From assembly GCA_001399805.1 (NCBI GenBank), contig LIHJ01000023.1, forward strand, positions 1 through 12,918: a stretch of DNA of 12,918 nt. Direction: 5' to 3'. This DNA comes from Candidatus Bathyarchaeota archaeon BA1. Its GTDB lineage: Archaea; Thermoproteota; Bathyarchaeia; Bathyarchaeales; Bathyarchaeaceae. The notes below the pieces were generated by a model. That model was not told the DNA's origin and did not search any database. It was given only the letters and a program-made list of their open reading frames with translations. Positions 6,471-11,699 of this stretch are shown piece after piece. Position 1 is the stretch's first letter; every line of letters begins with the position of its first letter. The position numbers and the translations under genes are program-made.

Positions 6471-8060
6471 CTAATGGTGAAGGAAATGACGATCATAGAT
6501 GTATACCACCCTTCCACCCACGATTGTCATCTCCACCCTGATATCCTTAATTTTATTGGGCGGAACCTCTCTGGGGTCATGGGATAAAACCACAATGTCA
6601 GCCAGTTTGCCAGCCTCAATAGACCCCTTGATGTGCTCTTCGAAGGAGGCGTATGCCGCATTAATCGTGTAGATGCGGATGGCATCGTCCACCGTGATTC
6701 GCTCCTCGGGGAAGCTCTCCCTTGCCACGGCTGCCCAAATGCCCAGCAACGGACTGATGGGTTCCACGGGGTAGTCTGAGCCACCACCGATCCGTATGCC
6801 CTCCCGAAGAAGCGTTTTGAAGGGGTAAACCCATCTGCCTCTTTTGGGTCCCACGCGATTGACCACCCAGAAGTCAGAGATGATGAAGTGGGGCTGCACC
6901 GCCGCCACCACACCCAGTTTCTTCATGCGCCGGATCAGCTCCTCATTCAGAACAGATGCGTGCTCGATGCGATGGCGGTGGTTTTCCATCGGCGCCTCCC
7001 TCAACGCCTTTTCATAAGAGGTTAACGTCATGTCCATGGCTTGATCGCCGATGGCGTGTATCGCCAACTGAAGCCCAGCCTTATGAGCCTTCAAAACAAA
7101 CGCATCCAATTCTTCTTGAGTGTAAAGCCTCATCCCCCTTGTTGTGGGCTCATCGTTGTAGGGCTCATGTAGGGCCGCTGTTCGTGCACCCAAGGAGCCA
7201 TCTGAGACGATTTTGACGCTCCCAATTCTTACCATGTCATCACCAAAGCCGGTGCGCAACCCCAAATCGATGAGATGGCCCAAATGCTCAACGGGAATAA
7301 TGATATACACTCTTAAGGGCAGTCGATTTTGTGCCCGAAGCCTTTGAATAACACGGACCTCAGCGGTTGAGTATATGATCCAGTGGAGACTGGTTAACCC
7401 GGCTTCCACAGCCCTTTGACAGGCTAAACCACATATTTCCATGAACTCCTCCTCACTGGGCTCGGGCACCAGCCTCCAAACCAAGTCCATGGCGTTCTCC
7501 CTCAAAATGCCTGTGGGTTCACCCGTTTTCGAGTCCTTGTCGATCTGACCCCCGGGTGGGTGGGCTGTCTCCCTCGTTATGCCAGCCAACCCTAGCACCT
7601 TGCTATTCACAACGCATACGTGCCCACACACACGAGCAAAAACGACTGGGTTGTTGGGCGCAACCTCATCCAGGTCCCATCTGGTTGGGTAGCGTTTCTC
7701 CACGAAGTGGTCTTGGTCCCATCCGCGGCCGAGGATCCATTTTCCCGTGGGTGTTTCCTGTACACGCATTTTTAGACGCCTCTTCACCTCTTCGATGGAT
7801 GTGACCCCCCGGAAGTCTATGGCTGTTAGGGACCTTCCGAACCCCATGATGTGCACGTGGGTGTCGATGAAACCGGGGACAACAGTCCTTCCTTGGAGGT
7901 CGATCACCTTGGTATTCTTGCCAATCCACAGCTCCATATCTGCATCGGTGCCAACCTTCACAATTTTTTCGCCTTGGAGGGCCACGGCTTGGGCCTGGGG
8001 CTGAGCTAGGTTCATGGTTAAGATGTTTCCATTCTTCAAGACCATGTCCGCTGGCTTCAT
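6471..8060 (-). CDS. YtcJ-type metal-dependent amidohydrolase
   Basis: A 529-residue cytoplasmic hydrolase of the amidohydrolase superfamily (Amidohydro_3, YtcJ/NfdA-like), which hydrolyses C-N or similar bonds in an unknown small substrate. The N-terminal beta-sandwich (VLKNGNILTMN, IVKVG, VIDLQGRTVVPGFIDTHVH) leads into the metal site H68-x-H70. Further family residues are K283 in SVKIVSDGSLGARTAAL, H335 in AIHAIGD, H367 in HRIEHAS and D429 in GGGSDYPVEP. The end (GKLADIVVLSHDP, VEMTIVGGRVVY) is also typical. All core motifs are present, so the enzyme should be active; annotated members rarely have a proven substrate. ATG 8060 is preceded by AGGGG at good spacing and a TATA-like element further up. 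It appears to be a single-gene transcript. Confidence 0.93.
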   Translation of the reverse strand: MKPADMVLKNGNILTMNLAQPQAQAVALQGEKIVKVGTDADMELWIGKNTKVIDLQGRTVVPGFIDTHVHIMGFGRSLTAIDFRGVTSIEEVKRRLKMRVQETPTGKWILGRGWDQDHFVEKRYPTRWDLDEVAPNNPVVFARVCGHVCVVNSKVLGLAGITRETAHPPGGQIDKDSKTGEPTGILRENAMDLVWRLVPEPSEEEFMEICGLACQRAVEAGLTSLHWIIYSTAEVRVIQRLRAQNRLPLRVYIIIPVEHLGHLIDLGLRTGFGDDMVRIGSVKIVSDGSLGARTAALHEPYNDEPTTRGMRLYTQEELDAFVLKAHKAGLQLAIHAIGDQAMDMTLTSYEKALREAPMENHRHRIEHASVLNEELIRRMKKLGVVAAVQPHFIISDFWVVNRVGPKRGRWVYPFKTLLREGIRIGGGSDYPVEPISPLLGIWAAVARESFPEERITVDDAIRIYTINAAYASFEEHIKGSIEAGKLADIVVLSHDPREVPPNKIKDIRVEMTIVGGRVVYIYDRHFLHH

Positions 8061-8370
8061 GCTGTTGACCCCTTGTTTAATGTTGCATTGAGGTTTGGTT
8101 TTTAAGGCTTTGTGGCCTGGGTTGTGGCGCTTTTTTCATCTATCATACGTGCGCGCACATCCTCTGCTCCCACTCTAATACGACGCCAAAACAGAACACC
8201 CTTCACGTTCTTATGATTAAACGGGCTTAGGGAAGACGCAGATGGCCAGTAGAAAGTATGCAGCAGCGATCATGCCCATCACGCCCCTCCCAAGGTTTGG
8301 GTTCAGCCTAGGCGACAGAATGGGGTTTATGAGCTGCCATGATGATAGACATGAATTCGGCAAAAGTCTT
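8061..8370. other. region between eS30 and amidohydrolase genes; promoter and two doubtful short ORFs
   Basis: It contains the amidohydrolase promoter at its left end and a palindrome GTGCGCGCAC at 8149-8158. On the minus strand one frame ends at 8217 with a hydrophobic tail (MGMIAAAYFLLAICVFP) and another runs 8206 to 8102 from GTG (VKGVLFWRRIRVGAEDVRAR and on). Neither has a recognisable family or a clear ribosome site, so I do not call them as genes. Confidence 0.3.
8099..8106 (-). promoter_or_regulatory. TATA-like element of the amidohydrolase gene
   Basis: On the minus strand CCTTAAAAACC is centred about 42 nt before ATG 8060. That would place the transcript start near 8075, leaving a short leader that contains AGGGGTC as ribosome site. 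Confidence 0.4.
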
Positions 8371-8541
8371 TTAGGGGCTTTTAGACCAGTTTTGCCCCGA
8401 TTTGCGCTGGAGGATGACCCGCTTCTCATAGTTGCGTCGACACCGCAGCCTGGGTATGCGCCTCTTCTTAGGCGTGGGCGCAATCTTCGGCGTCTGACCT
8501 CTCACTTTCCCGGCTTTGGCGAGGCTCCCATGCGTTGGCAT
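8371..8541 (-). CDS. rps30e: small ribosomal subunit protein eS30
   Basis: A 56-residue basic protein: [20 protein letters not shown], then a lysine/arginine-rich centre, then [17 protein letters not shown] and a short SKSP end. The order HGSLxKAGKVRxQTPKI followed by RxRxRRNYEKR is the signature of eS30, a protein of the small subunit in archaea and eukaryotes and absent from bacteria. Length matches the family. ATG 8541 is supported by the conserved MPTHGSL start, with GTGAGTGAT a few bases upstream as a ribosome site. It lies 39 nt after the methyltransferase stop, with a TATA-like sequence overlapping that stop, so it may be transcribed alone or with the upstream gene. It is the best support for an archaeal source. 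Confidence 0.93.
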   Translation of the reverse strand: MPTHGSLAKAGKVRGQTPKIAPTPKKRRIPRLRCRRNYEKRVILQRKSGQNWSKSP

Positions 8542-8577
8542 TTCTATCACTCACAGTCTAAACAAGGATGGGGCGTT

Positions 8578-8584
8578 CTTTTAA
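8578..8584 (-). promoter_or_regulatory. TATA-like element before eS30
   Basis: Minus-strand GACTTAAAAGAAC, preceded by a purine-rich GGGAAAA stretch as possible BRE, lies about 40 nt before ATG 8541 and overlaps the stop codon of the methyltransferase gene. Confidence 0.4.
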
Positions 8585-9150
8585 GTCTTTTCCCTTCTTT
8601 TTCTGCATATGGCGACGTGTCCCTTTAGTTGGTCGTTGGCTTTGATGATCGAAGTCTTCAGCCCTGCTGCATCGAGCAATTTTTTGAAGCCTTCTTTGGT
8701 AAATTCCTTCTTCAGTCCAGTGACCGCAATGATGGCGTGGTTCTTACTTACCCTTTTCATTTCATGCAGAGTTGTTTGTGGGTTGGGCATGTTTTGGAGG
8801 AGGGTTATGGCGAAGACTGTGTCAAAGGTTTCGTTGGGGAAGGGTGTGTGATCAGCGTCAGCACGAAGGATGAGAGCGGTTGGGAATCGTTTCGCCCGCC
8901 TTTCTGCCTCCTTCAGAATTCTGGGAGAGATGTCTATCCCCACAAGAAGTTTCACCCGATTTCTGATGTGGTCGAAGAGTAGTCCTGTTCCACAGCCCGT
9001 ATCTAGCACAAGGCTGTCCCCTTCAAGGTTCATGCCACTTAAGGCCGCATTTATCTTGGCCTTTTGTTCCTCAGAGTATTGAGCGTCATAAACGGTCGCT
9101 GAATGGTCGTAGTGTTGCATGACCTCGCGCTTTTTGTCCCATTCCGTCAT
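8581..9150 (-). CDS. class I SAM-dependent methyltransferase
   Basis: Cytoplasmic Rossmann-fold methyltransferase, 189 residues from ATG 9150, substrate unknown. Motif I is LVLDTGCGTGLLFDHI (residues about 47-62), the acidic end of strand 2 is GIDIS, and motif II/III is LRADADHTPFPNETFDTVF. The C-terminal ALLDAAGL-type helix and HVAICRK strand are as in UbiE/Methyltransf_11-like enzymes. A longer start at 9168 is possible, but ATG 9150 lies about 26 nt after a TATA-like AGATTTAAT at 9169-9177, which suggests a leaderless transcript beginning at the inner ATG. The YDHSATVYDAQY region is typical for the family near its N-terminus. Its position just before eS30 might hint at a role in translation, but nothing in the sequence proves this. 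Confidence 0.88.
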   Translation of the reverse strand: MTEWDKKREVMQHYDHSATVYDAQYSEEQKAKINAALSGMNLEGDSLVLDTGCGTGLLFDHIRNRVKLLVGIDISPRILKEAERRAKRFPTALILRADADHTPFPNETFDTVFAITLLQNMPNPQTTLHEMKRVSKNHAIIAVTGLKKEFTKEGFKKLLDAAGLKTSIIKANDQLKGHVAICRKRREKT

Positions 9151-9270
9151 GGTTCTGTCCAACCCCATTAAATCTAAGGAGCGTGTATAGGTGAGGTTGA
9201 TGAGGTTCTGCCTCGTTTTTGGCTGAAAAGGGTATCAGCTTAGGATTCGACCCAAACATGGAGTGAATCT

Positions 9271-9390
9271 TCAACCATCGTTGATCATCATTCTAAGTAG
9301 CTCATCGTGGCCCCTAATACCGCCCTCCTTTTCCAACTTGTTCAGTAACTGAAGCGTCTCCTTTGTTACTTGAACTATGGTTGGCACCAC
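9271..9390 (-). CDS. 39-residue antitoxin-like protein (VapB/ribbon-helix-helix type), orphan
   Basis: From GTG 9390 (or GTG 9387), the strand reads VVPTIVQVTKETLQLLNKLE then KEGGIRGHDELLRMMINDG. A short beta strand (TIVQV), then TKETLQLLNKLE helix, then HDELLRMMI helix is the pattern of very short archaeal antitoxin-like proteins that usually precede a PIN-domain toxin. A GTGAT sequence immediately before the start can act as ribosome site, and a TTATATTC element is about 25 nt further up. No toxin follows: downstream, on the same strand, comes the methyltransferase. It is therefore an orphan or the remainder of a lost pair. Assignment rests on pattern only. Confidence 0.55.
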   Translation of the reverse strand: MVPTIVQVTKETLQLLNKLEKEGGIRGHDELLRMMINDG

Positions 9391-9509
9391 ATCACTAAAG
9401 CAAAAATATGGCTACAGAATATAACCATTTCCGCTATTTAGAAGTTTTATCTGTAATTATCTCATCTAAAGATTGTTGGCGAGATGGTGTGTCACATCGA
9501 AAGCCCTTA

Positions 9510-9745
9510 GTGTTTCTTAAGGACCCAACTGTGGAAAAAGCCGCTGAGCTCATTGGGGTGCCCTCTCGGAGCGTAGGGTTCTCATTATTATTGGGAACTG
9601 CTGGGTGGACTATTGTGGGAGAGCAAGCTCAAAATTGGAGCCGGGCGAGCGGGTCGTCATGATCAAGGAAGACGACCCAGTATTGGTCCATCGACCCACG
9701 GGTTACGAGCCAGTGAATTGGCAGCCTCGGAATATCGTGTTGTAG
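9510..9745 (+). pseudogene. nucS: NucS/EndoMS endonuclease, N-terminal domain only, frameshifted
   Basis: NucS is the archaeal mismatch-specific endonuclease. From GTG 9510 the frame reads VFLKDPTVEKAAELIG, then, after adding one G to the GGGG run at 9555-9558, GALSERRVLIIIGNCWVDYC, GRASSKLEPGERVVMIKEDD and PVLVHRPTGYEPVNWQP, followed by RNIVL and a stop. The stretch GRAxSxLxxGxRxVxIKxD then LVHxPxGxxPVNWQP is the hallmark of the NucS N-terminal DNA-binding domain. The C-terminal nuclease domain (about 150 residues) is absent from the following sequence. The gene is thus both shifted and truncated. It is probably inactive, or at most a DNA-binding stub. Confidence 0.75.
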
Positions 9746-9753
9746 AGCGGAAT

Positions 9754-9880
9754 TCATATCATTTGCCGAGCACGTTCGCTCTCTAGCAGCTCCTTCCGCA
9801 TCAGCTCCCTTAAGAGAGCTTTCAGTGTCTCGAGGCTGCCATCCTCTTGGCCAGCTGGTCCGGCGACGCGCGCGCTACGG
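9754..9880 (-). other. possible minus-strand protein fragment
   Basis: On this strand the segment reads RASPDQLAK, then after a one-base correction EDGSLETLKALLRELMRKEL and LESERARQMI to a stop at 9754. The charged, helical composition looks coding, but a plus-strand frame (9814-9900) overlaps it and also looks partly coding. I recognise no family. The tract ACGCGCGCGCTA at 9866-9877 lies at its upstream edge. It is recorded because the stretch 9746-9897 otherwise contains nothing identifiable. Confidence 0.2.
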
Positions 9881-9897
9881 TGATAATAGAATGGGCA

Positions 9898-10148
9898 ATG
9901 GATTCAAGGCAAACTGGGCCGAGATACCTCAACGAGCTCAAGGCGGCGTTAAAGAGGCTTAAAAACGAGAGTTTCCCCACGTTTCAGAGAACGCCTTCTG
10001 GAAGGCAGCTGAAGAGGCTATTATCAAGTCAGCAGTTGTTGCGGCTCAAGCAGACAGCTCCGGTGAATCCTTTGACATGAGGACGCGGATTATGGAGATA
10101 TGGGCTATGGTATATGAGGGCCTCGGAGGCCATGTTGCCAAAAAGTGA
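9898..10148 (+). pseudogene. small helical protein, PaREP1/HEPN-like, frameshifted in an A run
   Basis: From ATG 9898 the frame reads MDSRQTGPRYLNELKAALKR. Supplying one A to the AAAAA run at 9961-9965 continues it as LKKREFPHVSENAFWKAAEE, AIIKSAVVAAQADSSGESF and MRTRIMEIWAMVYEGLGGHV to the stop at 10148. The order ASEN-x-WKAAEEAI, then a second helix ending in an LHxxFYEG-like WAMVYEGLGG, resembles archaeal PaREP1 proteins, small HEPN-related helical proteins. The assignment is tentative; the protein lacks an obvious RxxxxH RNase motif. It ends 16 nt before the next gene, which has its own good ribosome site, so the two look like an operon. TTG 9847 is an alternative start. Confidence 0.4.
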
Positions 10149-10164
10149 GGGAGGGAAAGAGTGA

Positions 10165-10371
10165 ATGAGCTATCAGGTTTTCGTGAGCAGCAGCGTTTGG
10201 CCACAGGACGCCACCAAAATAGAACCCTTCAGGGAGCTTGTTCGCTCAACCGGGAAAGTCCCTCGGATAGTCAGAATAGATGAAAAGGTTGAAGATGAAG
10301 TGGCGCTTCCAGTCATAGTCCGGAGAGTCAGAGAGTCAGCGGCGATGATTGTGGTTCATGTTCTACGTTGA
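10165..10371 (+). CDS. short Rossmann-like protein, TIR/DUF4062-like start, probably truncated
   Basis: The 68-residue protein reads MSYQVFVSSSVWPQDATKIE, then PFRELVRSTGKVPRIVRIDE and KVEDEVALPVIVRRVRESAAMIVVHV. The opening strand VFVSSS, a helix after P/D, a second strand IVRID, and an I-xx-I-R-ES-AMIVV strand follow the layout of TIR, DUF4062 and related nucleotide-binding folds, which normally run 120 residues or more. This one stops after the third strand, so truncation is likely. Another frame stays open for about 17 codons after the break. The ribosome site GGGAGGG with a following GTGA just before ATG 10165 is strong. It pairs with the PaREP1-like gene. Function is unknown. Confidence 0.45.
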   Translation: MSYQVFVSSSVWPQDATKIEPFRELVRSTGKVPRIVRIDEKVEDEVALPVIVRRVRESAAMIVVHVLR

Positions 10372-10434
10372 CCACATAAAGTTGTTCGCTTTCATCCACC
10401 CCTAAAGAGTGTGGGATTTCTTGCTCACAGCACG

Positions 10435-10442
10435 TTTAAATA
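10435..10442 (+). promoter_or_regulatory. TATA element of the toxin-antitoxin operon
   Basis: TTTAAATA lies 26 nt before ATG 10468 (10443-10467 between), within an AT-rich stretch. This spacing fits transcription starting at or a few bases before the ATG, so a leaderless or nearly leaderless transcript. A second AT-rich sequence AAATTTAATA lies at about 10454-10463. Confidence 0.6.
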
Positions 10443-10467
10443 TTAAAATGAGTAAATTTAATACTAG

Positions 10468-10776
10468 ATGGTTGGGATGCCTGTTACTGTGACTACGAGG
10501 GTTGAGGACGAGCTGGCTAAATTAATAGATGAGGTAGCAAAGAGGGAAGGCATGGATAGATCCACGGTCATTAGGAGGTTTTTGTCGAAGGCTGTGAAAG
10601 ATTGGTTGATTGAAAGGAGCTTGGAAGATTATGAACAGGGTAGGGTGACTCTTTGGCAGGCAGCTACACGATGCGGTCTATCCCTCTGGGAAATCATTAA
10701 CGAGGTTAAAAAGAGAGAAATCCATGTCCCTTACACGTTGGAGGAGCTGAGGGAGGACCTGAAGGGCTTAGGATGA
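10468..10776 (+). CDS. antitoxin: ribbon-helix-helix plus UPF0175 domain
   Basis: A 102-residue DNA-binding antitoxin expected to neutralise the PIN toxin encoded next and repress their shared promoter. Residues 5-45 (PVTVTTRVEDELAKLIDEVA then REGMDRSTVIRRFLSKAV) form a ribbon-helix-helix: a strand with alternating residues, a helix, and a G-x-D-R-S-T-V-IRR turn and helix. Residues 46-102 (DWLIERSLEDYEQGRVTLWQ then AATRCGLSLWEIINEVKKR and VPYTLEELREDLKGL) match the UPF0175 helix-turn-helix layout. ATG 10468 fits the leaderless promoter; the inner ATG four codons on is also possible. The gene overlaps the toxin start by 4 nt (ATGA), which indicates translational coupling. Confidence 0.85.
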   Translation: MVGMPVTVTTRVEDELAKLIDEVAKREGMDRSTVIRRFLSKAVKDWLIERSLEDYEQGRVTLWQAATRCGLSLWEIINEVKKREIHVPYTLEELREDLKGLG

Positions 10777-11282
10777 GTGGCATCGTTTCCAACGCCACTC
10801 CCCTGATCTACTTAGCCAAGGTGGGGAAAATAGACTTATTGAGGAAGGTTTTTGGAGAGGTTTTTATACCCGACGAGGTTAAGATCGAGGCTGTGGATAG
10901 GGGAAAGCACCTAGGAGAAAGAGATGCTTACGTTATTGAGAGGGCAATCGATGAGGGCTGGCTAAAGGTTTTGAGTGCTGAGATTGTGGAGGTTCCAATA
11001 AAGTTGGAGCCGGGAGAGGCTGCTGTTCTCTCCCTTGCAAAAAAGTTGGGGCTGAGGGAAGTTTTGATGGATGAGGTTTCTGCGAGGGTAGCTGCGAGGT
11101 TACTAGACTTGACACCCCGGGGGACTGTTTTCGTTTTGCTAAAAGCTTTGGAGGTAAAGGAAATAGACCTGAATGGTTTTCTTGAAGTTCTTAACCAGAT
11201 GATAAGACATGGCTTCAGGCTGAAGGAAGAAGTCTACGTAGAGGCTGTGAGAGAAGCGAGGAGAGTAGCAGCAGAAACTTAG
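10773..11282 (+). CDS. PIN-domain toxin, DUF3368 family
   Basis: Predicted RNase toxin of 169 residues paired with the UPF0175-type antitoxin. It opens with IVSNATPLIYLAKVGKIDLLRKVF, continues EVFIPDEVKIEAV, then LEPGEAAVLSLAKKL and VLMDEVSARVAARLL, the order of conserved acidic sites in PIN domains: E39, E82 and D100. The first acidic position is N7 (SNATPLI) where many PIN domains have aspartate; DUF3368 members with asparagine are familiar, so this need not mean inactivity. The C-terminal helices (ALEVKEIDLNGFLEVLNQM and on) complete the usual length. The 4-nt overlap with the antitoxin gene shows an intact pair. A GGCGCGCC tract follows the stop at once. Confidence 0.85.
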   Translation: MSGIVSNATPLIYLAKVGKIDLLRKVFGEVFIPDEVKIEAVDRGKHLGERDAYVIERAIDEGWLKVLSAEIVEVPIKLEPGEAAVLSLAKKLGLREVLMDEVSARVAARLLDLTPRGTVFVLLKALEVKEIDLNGFLEVLNQMIRHGFRLKEEVYVEAVREARRVAAET

Positions 11283-11289
11283 GGGCGCG

Positions 11290-11463
11290 CCGATCAACCA
11301 TATGACCTCTGTTTCCAGCTCCAAAAGCCATTAAAATTGCGGCTACAAAATCGCTGTTATAATAATGTGCTTCTACAAAAGAACTCAAAATACTACGAAG
11401 TCTAAATAGCGAGATGCATACACTAACACCCACATTTTTTCTAAAAACTGCAGGTGGGGTCAA
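11290..11463 (-). other. unrecognised minus-strand ORF fragment
   Basis: From about 11463 the strand reads RKNVGVSVCISLFRLRSILS, SFVEAHYYNSDFVAAIL and MAFGAGNRGHMVD, which looks protein-like up to GGCGCGCC at 11284-11291 and then runs antisense through the PIN gene. There is no clear start signal or family. It may be a truncated gene end joined at the GC tract or simply chance. The rest of 11283-11474 shows nothing else. Confidence 0.2.
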
Positions 11464-11474
11464 GAAAGAAGAAA

Positions 11475-11609
11475 CTACTTGGGGAGGATTGCAACCTTCT
11501 CCAACTGCAACCCATGTCTCTTTAATCCCTCTTGAGGTAGGAGCGCCTTCACCTCATCCACCTCGATGTTACGATTTGCCTTCAGGATAATAAAGACGAC
11601 CTTCTCCAT
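11475..11609 (-). CDS. 44-residue protein of unknown function
   Basis: From ATG 11609 the protein reads MEKVVFIILKANRNIEVDEV, then KALLPQEGLKRHGLQLEKVA and ILPK. A first hydrophobic strand, a helix with VDEVKALLP, and a second strand (LEKVAIL) suggest a small folded alpha/beta unit. Expression signals are good: AAGGTG 5 nt before the ATG and TATAAATAAA about 45 nt before it. I do not recognise the family. It could be a complete small protein or the start of a larger gene that was cut off. It lies between the toxin-antitoxin operon and the transposase, on the transposase strand. Confidence 0.5.
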   Translation of the reverse strand: MEKVVFIILKANRNIEVDEVKALLPQEGLKRHGLQLEKVAILPK

Positions 11610-11652
11610 ATCGGCACCTTTTAAATAATTATCGTAATCTTGCTTCTTAAGC

Positions 11653-11662
11653 TTTATTTATA
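11653..11662 (-). promoter_or_regulatory. TATA element for the 44-residue protein
   Basis: Minus-strand TATAAATAAA, preceded by AAGAAA, lies about 45 nt before ATG 11609. It would give a leader of roughly 20 nt containing the AAGGTG ribosome site. It is part of the AT-rich spacer 11620-11720. Confidence 0.5.
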
Positions 11663-11699
11663 TTTCTTAAATTTATGAACTATATGTATTGATTCTTTA

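Noticed and set aside
6956..8004. Plus-strand frames across the amidohydrolase gene
   Set aside because: They are shadows of an intact enzyme gene with all catalytic motifs.
8217..8360. Sec61-beta-like small membrane protein (minus strand)
   Set aside because: A hydrophobic tail is present, but the conserved N-terminal motif of Sec61-beta is absent and the frame overlaps eS30 upstream.
8242..8628. 128-codon plus-strand frame
   Set aside because: It is antisense to eS30 and to the start region of that gene; its composition shows no family features.
9086..9274. 62-codon minus-strand frame overlapping the methyltransferase start
   Set aside because: It has low-complexity content and overlaps both the methyltransferase 5' end and its promoter.
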